NCBI GenBank assembly: GCA_963740055.1
Contig: CAVUCL010000002.1
Location: 26,634-90,633, forward strand
Direction: 5' to 3'
From: WHSW01 sp963740055
GTDB taxonomy: Bacteria > Actinomycetota > Thermoleophilia > Solirubrobacterales > 70-9
DNA: 64,000 bases
The notes under the pieces were generated by a model that was not told the DNA's origin, ran no database searches, and saw nothing but the letters and a program-made list of their open reading frames with translations. The position numbers and the translations under genes were made by a program. Below are positions 58,317-64,000 of the stretch, in pieces (the stretch's first letter is position 1; each line of letters opens with the position of its first letter).

Positions 58317-58649
58317 ATGGAAGCAGGAACCAAGACCGGGGGGTACCGTGCGGGGCAGGGCGACTCAGTTCGTCACACCGGCATCGTCCGGCGCCTGACG
58401 ACGGAGACCAAGCAGGCCTTCAAGACCACCGAGTTTTGGGCCATGGTCGGGGTCGTCGGTGGCGATCCTCGGTCAGCGCGGCCGCGGATCAACGGCGGCG
58501 ACACCAGCGGAACCGATGAGCTCATCGCCCGCCAGGCGTGGCTCTACGTCGCGATCGTCGCCAGCGCCTATCTGATCAGTCGCGGTCTGGCCAAGGCCGG
58601 TTCGAGCGATCCTAGACGGATCGCACGACGACAACAACGGAAGTCGTAA
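58317..58649 (+). CDS. Small membrane protein with locally scrambled frame
   Basis: 110 residues: RLTTETKQAFKTTEFWAMVG, then ELIARQAWLYVAIVASAYLI and SRGLAKAGSSDP. Proteins with FKTTEFW-x-M and ARQAWLYV-x-IV-x-AY-x-ISRGLAK are common small two-segment membrane proteins of actinobacteria. The first segment should read about VVAILVSAAAI, but here reads VGGDPRSARPRI. Removing three single G (near 58453, 58465 and 58483) restores it and keeps the frame. GGAGAACGG lies before ATG 58317. Confidence 0.65.
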   Translation: MEAGTKTGGYRAGQGDSVRHTGIVRRLTTETKQAFKTTEFWAMVGVVGGDPRSARPRINGGDTSGTDELIARQAWLYVAIVASAYLISRGLAKAGSSDPRRIARRQQRKS

Positions 58650-58699
58650 CTAGGACCGCAAAGCGGGGTGCAGGCGGAAGCCGGCGCACCTTGTACCCA

Positions 58700-58736
58700 G
58701 ACCGGCCGGGCCCCCCTTTGGGGGCTGCGGCCGGTC
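58700..58736 (+). terminator. GC-rich hairpin after the small membrane protein gene
   Basis: GACCGGCC and GGCCGGTC arms enclose an inner CCCCC/GGGGG stem. No T-run follows, so termination is only possible. Confidence 0.45.
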
Positions 58737-58774
58737 GTTGATAACCGAGTCAGCAATCGAAGGGATCTAGCCCC

Positions 58775-59185
58775 ATGGCCGCACAGAGAAGACCCAGCGC
58801 CAGCCAGCCGCCAAGAAGGCCGCTGCGACGCGCAAGCGAAACTCCGCCGTCAGAGCGGTGGAACCGCCAAGGCCTCCGCTCGCCGGACGAGGAGTTCCGC
58901 GCAGCGCACCGGGCGGGCCGCGAGCACGACCGCCAAGCAGGCCGCCCGCGCAGCCTCCCGTCGCGCCAACGCGGAGACGACCCGCCTTGGCGGCGTCGCC
59001 CACCAAGCCGAGCGTGCTGTTCTGATTCCGGTCGGCGCCGCGTTGGAAGCGCGCGACCGAGTCACGGACACGGTTCGCACCTACAGCGACACCCGGCTCA
59101 CTCGTCAGGAACTGAATCGATTGAGCGACGGGGTGCCGAGGCGCTCGGGCGTGGGCGACGCGCACGCAGCGGAGCGTCGGGCTAG
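58775..59185 (+). pseudogene. Histone H1-like protein 2 with a conserved C-terminal domain, frame breaks as given
   Basis: Starting at ATG 58775, three frames assemble to a Lys/Ala/Arg-rich part (PAAKKAAATRKRNSAVR; TAKASARRTRSSAQRTGRAA; TTAKQAARAASRRANAETTR) followed by ERAVLIPVGAALEARDRVTD then TVRTYSDTRLTRQELNRL and ERRGAEALGRGRRARSGASG to the stop at 59183-59185. The repeated conserved C-terminal segment shows a real protein. Breaks near 58798, 58860 and 59125 are probably extra bases. Likely a nucleoid-associated protein. Confidence 0.6.
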
Positions 59186-59219
59186 GCACGCTTCGCGGGT
59201 TGCCACGTGGACCGGCTCG

Positions 59220-59225
59220 TAGGCT
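59220..59225 (+). promoter_or_regulatory. -10 box TAGGCT, leaderless start
   Basis: TAGGCT ends 6 nt before GTG 59232. Confidence 0.5.
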
Positions 59226-59231
59226 CTTCGA

Positions 59232-60036
59232 GTGCGGATCGTGAGCTGGAATGTCGCGCGACTCAGGGAGCGCTTAGCCGAACAGGCTGCCGCGCTCGCG
59301 GGCGCGAACCGGACGTGGTCGCGCTTCAGGAGGTCACTCGACGCACGCTCCCGTTGTGGAACGCCGCGCTCGCGACGCTCGGACTAACCCACATTCGCGC
59401 CTCACTCGATCACGCCGACCCCGCCCGGCAGCCGGCAGCTCGGCGACGCACCGGGTCCTCCTCAGCTCCCGTGCTCCGCTGACAGACGCCTCGACGACCC
59501 TGTCCGTCCCGTGGCCGGAGACTGCCCTCGCGGCAACCACGTCATCGGTGGCCACCGGTGTCGTGGAGCTCCATTGCGTTCACGTCCCGAATGCGGCAAA
59601 TGGGTGGGTAAAGATCCGGACTTTGGAGGCCATCCGGAGCGGGCTCGCCGGCGGCCCGCCAACGCCGCGGGTGCTGTGCGGGGATCTCAATACCCCGCGC
59701 CGCGAGCTGCCCAGCGGAGAGGTGATCTCGTTTGCCCGGGACTCCCGGGGCCGCCTTCGTCCAGAACGCGGAACCGAATGGGATAGCGCTGAGCTGGGCG
59801 TCGTTCCGGGGCTTCGGGACGTGGGCTACGAGGATGCCTTTCGAACCCTCCACGGCTACGCGAGCCAGGAGCCGAGTTGGACCTGGCGGCGCATAGCGGG
59901 CCACGACGGCGGTTGGCGCCTGGATCACCTCTTCGCGTCAAAGGAGCTTCGCCCCGTCGCGGCTATGTATCACCACGGATGGCGCGAGCTCGGCCTCAGC
60001 GACCATTCGCCGCTCGAGGTCGATCTCCGGACGTAA
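59232..60036 (+). pseudogene. Endonuclease/exonuclease/phosphatase (EEP) family protein, frame breaks as given
   Basis: Starts VRIVSWNVARLRERLAEQAA at GTG 59232, then after a shift near 59303 EPDVVALQEVTRRTLPLWNA (the EEP QE motif), and after another near 59440 LSSRAPLTDASTTLSVPWPE, VELHCVHVPNAANGWVKIRT, VLCGDLNTPRRELPSGEVIS (GDLN motif) and ELGLSDHSPLEVDLRT (SDH motif). All EEP catalytic motifs survive, so it is probably a functional gene with sequence errors. Could be an exonuclease III-like or phosphatase enzyme; substrate unknown. Confidence 0.7.
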
Positions 60037-60327
60037 GGTTGACGCGGCCCCGCCGTGCCTGCAGTTACTCGTCGACGAAAGCGAGCCCTCAACGTTTCCG
60101 CTCGACGCCGGCCCCGGCAGCTCGGGGATGCCGAGCAGGGCAGCCTCGCGCCAGCGGCACTCTCTTCGCACTTTGTCGGCCTGATGATCGCGCGGTGAAC
60201 TGGCGAGCATCGCCAATCGTTTCGCTTGCGGCCATCCTTCTGGGTCCTGCCGCTGGCGATAACGACTGGTGCGGGGTTCCACGGGGTCTCGGGGTCGAAG
60301 TCCCTGTCGCGAAACCGCTGTTCTCCG

Positions 60328-60666
60328 CTAGGTATCGCTGCGTGGATCGAGCCGCTCGAGCTTCTCGTCGAGCTCCGGCGGCTTCTCAACGATCGCCCAG
60401 ACCTCGTGTCGCTCGATCACGATTTCGACGTCCGGAATCTCGTGGCCCGGCACGATGACGAAGTGGCGCGAGTCGGCGCGCACCTTCTCGTAGTCGGCTT
60501 TGCGAAGGAGCACCTTCTCGCGGCAATGTGGATCTGCGCACTCACAGAAGTACTGCTCAGTCTGGGACTGAACATGCTGCTCTTCCCAGTCCGCCATCCG
60601 CTCGTTGGCGGTGCGGAATAGGGCCTCGTTTTCGGCAAGTCGTTTTTCGCGGGGAGTTGCAGTCAT
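60328..60666 (-). CDS. Conserved hypothetical protein with CxC/C pattern
   Basis: 112 residues: REKRLAENEALFRTANERMA, QSQTEQYFCECADPHCREKV, LLRKADYEKVRADSRHFVIV, PDVEIVIERHEVWAIVEKPP. The CECADPHC cluster could bind a metal. Small proteins of this pattern accompany stress and signalling genes in actinobacteria; function unknown. Intact. Confidence 0.65.
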   Translation of the reverse strand: MTATPREKRLAENEALFRTANERMADWEEQHVQSQTEQYFCECADPHCREKVLLRKADYEKVRADSRHFVIVPGHEIPDVEIVIERHEVWAIVEKPPELDEKLERLDPRSDT

Positions 60667-60698
60667 GGGTTTCGCGAGGAGCCTACCGAGCCGGCTCC

Positions 60699-61109
60699 TC
60701 AGGACATGGGTGCGAGCTCGAACCAGATGTCGCTCGAAGGCGCGTTGACGCCCCAGCGGGAAGCGAGCACGTCAACGATCCGCAGTCCAAGGCCGCTGTC
60801 GCGGACATTCCGCGGCGCCGCGAACCCCACCGGGCCCTGGCCTCCGTCACTGACGGTCCCACGTATGACTCCACCGGGTGTGACTCCGATCACGACCGCG
60901 ATCGGACCTCCGGTCCCGTGGCGGACCGAGTTGTCGACCAACTCGGTGACGACCATCCGCAGGTCGTGGAGCGTCGAAGCCGGAAGAAGGTCGGTAAGTC
61001 CACCGAGGCGCCGTCGGGCCGTCCTGTCGGCGCTCGGCACGCTGTCGAGGAGGATGTCGAGGCCTGACGAGCCGTCGCTTCGCGTCCACGGCGTCGCCCT
61101 GACATCCAT
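60699..61109 (-). CDS. RsbW/SpoIIAB-like ATP-binding regulator (anti-sigma type)
   Basis: 136 residues from ATG 61109; AGGAGG lies about 8 nt upstream. GHKL ATPase motifs: DLRMVVTELVDNSVRHGTGG (N box), IRGTVSDGGQGPVGFAAPRN (G1 region) and RDSGLGLRIVDVLASRWGVN (G2 region). Such small kinases bind sigma or anti-sigma-antagonist proteins in partner-switching stress responses. No sigma or antagonist gene is in the window, so the partner is unknown. Confidence 0.8.
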   Translation of the reverse strand: MDVRATPWTRSDGSSGLDILLDSVPSADRTARRRLGGLTDLLPASTLHDLRMVVTELVDNSVRHGTGGPIAVVIGVTPGGVIRGTVSDGGQGPVGFAAPRNVRDSGLGLRIVDVLASRWGVNAPSSDIWFELAPMS

Positions 61110-61331
61110 TTGTCTCCCTCCTGGGCGACCCCACCGCCCGTGGTCCGAGCCGTGTGGCCCGGCATGGTCTATGCCTTGGCGGGAAGCCGATCCGCGGGCC
61201 GCGGGAACGGTCCGGCCAAGTTCACGTGTACCCGAAAGCGGTCGCCGGCAACAGGCTTCGCCGTCGACTGCTAGGCCGGCGCCTTCGGAGAAACGCGCTT
61301 CCCATACAAGGGCGGTACTTCCCGGCGGGGG

Positions 61332-61486
61332 TGGTACCGCCCTGGTACCGACTGCTACGTCCCATCCGTCCAGAACGTCCACGGCGGTGGACGATGGGGA
61401 CGCGGGGGACGCTCCGGGACGCATCTACACCGACCGTCTGCCGGCTGGGGGCCGAGCGGTCGCTGGTTCAAATCCAGTCGCCCCGA
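61332..61486 (+). repeat. Island att repeat 2: conserved flank plus tRNA-Pro 3' half
   Basis: 61442-61486 is identical over 45 nt to tRNA-Pro 55612-55656, including the discriminator A. The preceding 61332-61439 matches the flank of repeat 1, with GTCCAC-GGCG-GTGGAC. Confidence 0.88.
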
Positions 61487-61583
61487 TTCCGAAAGCTCGC
61501 TTCCGGTGCGGGCTTTCAGCTCGTCTGGGGTCGTTGACAGGTTGGGTCGCGGCAACTGTGGTACCAAGCGCAAACCAACGGAT

Positions 61584-61623
61584 CTGGGGCCGAGCGGTAG
61601 CTGGTTCTAATTCAGTCGCCCCA
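61584..61623 (+). repeat. Degenerate tRNA-Pro 3' half (att repeat 3)
   Basis: Matches the same 40-nt region with one deletion and several substitutions (CGAGCGGTAGCTGGTTCTAA against CGAGCGGTCGCTGGTTCAAA). It lacks the 105-bp flank. Probably an older att copy. Confidence 0.7.
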
Positions 61624-61774
61624 ACTAGGCGTGAACGATGCGAGGAAGGCGAAACCCGATTCTGTGTCCCACCACGCGCTCCGGCGCCAAGGAGCCGAGT
61701 CGCTCACCGGCTCCGGCGAACCGCTCGCCGAACGTTCGCTATTCCCACCGCAGCCCTGCCACGACGTCTGATCA

Positions 61775-61780
61775 TAAGAT
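61775..61780 (+). promoter_or_regulatory. -10 box TAAGAT, leaderless start
   Basis: TAAGAT ends 6 nt before ATG 61787 of the deleted ppk2. Confidence 0.45.
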
Positions 61781-61786
61781 CGGCGG

Positions 61787-62227
61787 ATGAATACGCCGCG
61801 CGAGCGCCTGCTCAAGCAGTTTCTCGTCGCGCCGGGCGAGGCGCCAACCTCGCCGGCAGGGACCCGGGATCAACCGGAGGCTCGGCGTTCGCAGAACTCG
61901 CTCAGGAGGGGCTGGAGGTGCGGGCTAGGGACGCAATCGCACGCGCATCACGGAGCTCCGCGAGGCACAGGAGCTGCTCTGGACGACCGACAGGTACCGG
62001 TGGTCTCGTAGCGCTATGAGGACATCAACGCCTTCGAGCGCCACCTCGGCGTGGGCGCCGTGGCATGTGATCCCAGCCGACCATTGGTGGGTGGCGCAGG
62101 CGATCGTGGCTTCGGTGCTCGTGGAAAAGCTGCACTCGATCCTCAGCGGCCCGAGGTCTCCGCCGCGGACCACGCCGCCAACCTGGAGGCCCGCGAGGCC
62201 CTCGAGGCCGAGCAGGGCGAGCACTGA
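61787..62227 (+). pseudogene. ppk2: Internally deleted polyphosphate kinase 2 (PPK2)
   Basis: The start MNTPRERLLKQFLVAPGEA and ITELREAQELLWTTDRYRWS are the N-terminal region of a PPK2, with a frame change near 61840. It then jumps directly to RYEDINAFERHL and WAPWHVIPADHWWVAQAIVA then SVLVEKL, the C-terminal region, ending REALEAEQGEH before TGA 62225-62227. The central 150 or so residues with the Walker A motif are missing, so the gene is dead. Small shifts occur as well. Confidence 0.7.
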
Positions 62228-63919
62228 GAGTCACCATCCGGGGGCTCGTTCGACTCGTACCTGCGATCGAGTGGCTGCCGCGCTACGACCGGCGATGGCT
62301 GCGAGCCGACGTCGCGGCAGGGATCGCGGTCACGGCGCTGGTCGTGCCCAAGAACCTCGGCTATGCCGAGATCGCCGGGGTGCCGGTGCAGAACGGGCTC
62401 TATGCGGCGGCGGCCGGGGGAATCATCTACGCGCTCTTCTGCACCTCGCGCCAGATCTCCACCGGCCCGAGCTCCTCGATCGCCGCAGTCGCCGGAGCCG
62501 CAGTGCTGGCGACCGAGATCGGTGGCGAGGAGGCGGCGCAGCTCGTCGCTGCGATCGCCATCGCCACGGGGCTGCTGTTCATCCTGTTCGCCGCTCTCCG
62601 GCTCGGATGGATCGCCCAGTTCCTGTCGAAGGCGGTGATCACCGGATTCCTCGCGGGAGCCGCGATCGACGTCGTGATCGGGGAACTGCCGAAGCTGACC
62701 GGAACGTCGGCCGACGGCGACAACGCTTGGCGAGAGCTCGGGACCTGGATCGGCGGCCTGGGTGACATCGACTGGACGACGGCGCTCGTTGCCGTCTCCG
62801 CACTCGTCGTCATCCTCGGCCTGCGGCGTTTCAGGCCGGGGGTTCCGGGCGCCCTGGTTCTCGTGGTCGGCGGCCTGCTCGCGTCGGCGGCGTTGGAGCT
62901 GGGTGCGCACGGGGTCGAGCTGGTCGGAGAGGTGCCGAGCGGGCTCCCCACCCCCGAGCTTCCCGACTGCGTCCCTGATCGCGGGACCACTACCCGCAGA
63001 TCGCGATCGCGGCCATCGGAATACTCCTGATCGGGTTCTCACAGACCGCCGGGGACGCGAGGGCGTTCGCCGCGCGGCATCGCTACCGCATCGACGTCAA
63101 TCAGGAAGCGGTCGCACAGGGGATGGCCAATGCGGGCGCCGGGGTCCTGCAGGGAATGCCGGTCACGACCAGCCTCTCGGCCAGCTCGCTGAACGAGTCC
63201 TCCGGCGCGCGGACCCAGCTCTCGTCGCTGGTCACCGGGGGGCTGGTGATCGCGACGCTGCTGTTCCTCGCTCCCGTGTTCTCGGACCTTCCGAAGGCAG
63301 TCCTGGGAGCGGTGATCATCGACGCCGTCGTCTTCGGGATGATCGATGTCACCGAGCTTCGCCGCCTCTACCGGGTGACGCGCTTCGACTTTCTCGTCGC
63401 GGTGGCGGCGATCATCGGCGTGCTCTCGGTCGGCGTCCTCGCCGGGGTGGTGATCGGAGTCGTCCTCTCGCTCGGCTGGCTCATCTACGTCGCGACCAGG
63501 CCGCCGATGCCGCTGCTCGGCCGCGAGCCTGGGACCCAGTTCTTCCGCGATCTCGACGAGAACCCCGGCGCCGAGACGTTTCCCGGCATCGCCGTTCTCC
63601 GCCTCGACGGCGGCCTGTTCTTCGCCACTGCCGAGGCGCTCGAGGAGCGGGTCCGCGAGCTCGCCGACGAGGGCAGCCGCGCCCTCGTTCTCAACCTTCA
63701 GGGCGTCGACTTCGTCGACTCCCAAGGCGCGGCGAAGCTGGCCGAGATCCACGAGCTGATGCGAGTCCGCCGGAGTCGACGCTCCGGCTGGCGCGTCTGA
63801 AGCCGCGGGTCCGCGCCGTGCTCGAGGCCGACGGGACCGTCGATCTGATCGGCCGGGACCACATCCACGGCGATGTCGACGGTGCGGTCGAGGCGCAGCG
63901 GGCCCGGTCGCGACCCTAG
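62224..63919 (+). CDS. SulP-family anion transporter with STAS domain, frame breaks as given
   Basis: About 563 residues. IEWLPRYDRRWLRADVAAGI, VVPKNLGYAEIAGVPVQNGL, TSRQISTGPSSSIAAVAGAA, FLSKAVITGFLAGAAIDVVI are the first half. After shifts near 62968 and 62990 it continues YPQIAIAAIGILLIGFSQTA, GMPVTTSLSASSLNESSGAR and the STAS domain (FPGIAVLRLDGGLFFATAEA, LVLNLQGVDFVDSQGAAKLA). A last shift near 63765 leads to LARLKPRVRAVLEADGTVDL. No standard start exists before 62344; CTG 62224 overlaps the preceding stop (CTGA), and ATC 62236 is an alternative. Carries sulfate, bicarbonate or another anion. Confidence 0.8.
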
Positions 63920-63967
63920 ATCGGGGACGCGCTCGACTGGGACGATGAGGGCACCGCGGTGGGGGCG

Positions 63968-64000
63968 CCACTTTGGTAGCGACTGCTACGCCCCATCCGT
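63968..64000 (+). repeat. Start of a further copy of the island att flank (cut by window end)
   Basis: The last about 30 bases (TTTGGTAGCGACTGCTACG, then CCCCATCCGT) match the beginning of the flank of repeat 2 at 61342-61370, with three differences. Another tRNA-Pro repeat would be expected about 110 bp further on. Confidence 0.55.

Larger units (their letters stand above)
61110..61786. other. Non-coding stretch with two tRNA-Pro repeats
   Basis: No supported gene. Apparent short frames here are translations of the repeats. Contains repeat 2 (61332-61486) and imperfect copy 3 (61584-61623). Confidence 0.55.

Noticed and set aside
61442..61486. A second and third tRNA-Pro gene
   Set aside because: Only the 3' half is present; the 5' acceptor strand and D arm are missing, so no tRNA can form.
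55657..64000. An integrase or transposase gene for the island
   Set aside because: No frame on either strand shows the tyrosine or serine recombinase motifs; if one exists it lies past 64000 or has been lost.

Overview
The window is about 64 kb of very GC-rich DNA, densely packed with genes on both strands and without ribosomal RNA. Gene content is actinobacterial: GTP-dependent PEP carboxykinase, a complete coenzyme F420 biosynthesis set with F420-linked enzymes, DivIVA, ClpS, and streptomycete-type crotonyl-CoA carboxylase/reductase and ethylmalonyl-CoA mutase. The mix points to a deep-branching actinobacterium such as the Thermoleophilia (Solirubrobacterales); that placement is inference, since no rRNA or marker phylogeny is available here. 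Many starts lie 6-7 nt downstream of a TANNNT hexamer, which suggests widespread leaderless transcription.

Layout. (1) 1-22 kb, central carbon: a partial succinyl-CoA-synthetase-type ligase, pckG, a small HTH/nucleotidyltransferase pair, then a scattered set of ethylmalonyl-CoA (EMC) pathway genes: malyl-CoA lyase family (5.6 kb), acyl-CoA dehydrogenase (8.4 kb, candidate methylsuccinyl-CoA dehydrogenase), MaoC hydratase (10.4 kb, candidate mesaconyl-CoA hydratase), ecm (14.8-16.8 kb) and ccr (20.5-21.8 kb). (2) 22-32.6 kb: a predicted PD-(D/E)XK nuclease, a YgfZ-like protein, a metal operon (multicopper oxidase, ZIP transporter, DtxR regulator), a GGDEF/EAL protein, an orphan THI5-like binding protein, pyrophosphatase and aquaporin. 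(3) 32.6-39.3 kb: F420 genes fbiC, cofE, cofC, cofD and F420:NADP oxidoreductase. (4) 39.4-50.7 kb: SDR, HMG-CoA-lyase family, 3-hydroxybutyryl-CoA dehydrogenase, DivIVA-like, acyl-CoA carboxylase beta, amidohydrolase, acetoacetyl-CoA synthetase and an M28 peptidase. (5) 50.7-55.7 kb: tRNA-Leu(CAA), secreted M28 peptidase, SRAP protein, then tRNA-Leu(UAG), tRNA-Trp, two CAP-domain proteins, tRNA-Gly(UCC) and tRNA-Pro(GGG). (6) 55.7-64 kb: an accessory region built at tRNA-Pro, punctuated by repeated copies of the tRNA-Pro 3' half, holding decayed genes (a BBE oxidase tail, an internally deleted PPK2), histone-H1-like proteins, a DDN-type nitroreductase, an anti-sigma-type ATPase and a SulP transporter.

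How it works together: HMG-CoA lyase, acetoacetyl-CoA synthetase and 3-hydroxybutyryl-CoA dehydrogenase can deliver C4 acyl-CoA to Ccr; Ecm, the dehydrogenase, the hydratase and the lyase can turn it into glyoxylate plus propionyl-CoA; the carboxylase can recover propionyl-CoA and PckG allows gluconeogenesis. This would be acetate or ketone-body assimilation without the glyoxylate bypass (inferred).

Caution: a dozen or more genes (ygfZ-like, THI5-like, fbiC, aacS, both M28 genes, nitroreductase, EEP, SulP and others) are interrupted by frame breaks that mostly read as single extra bases at G or C runs, concentrated at 47-51 and 55.7-64 kb. Sequence error is at least as likely as gene decay for most of them.
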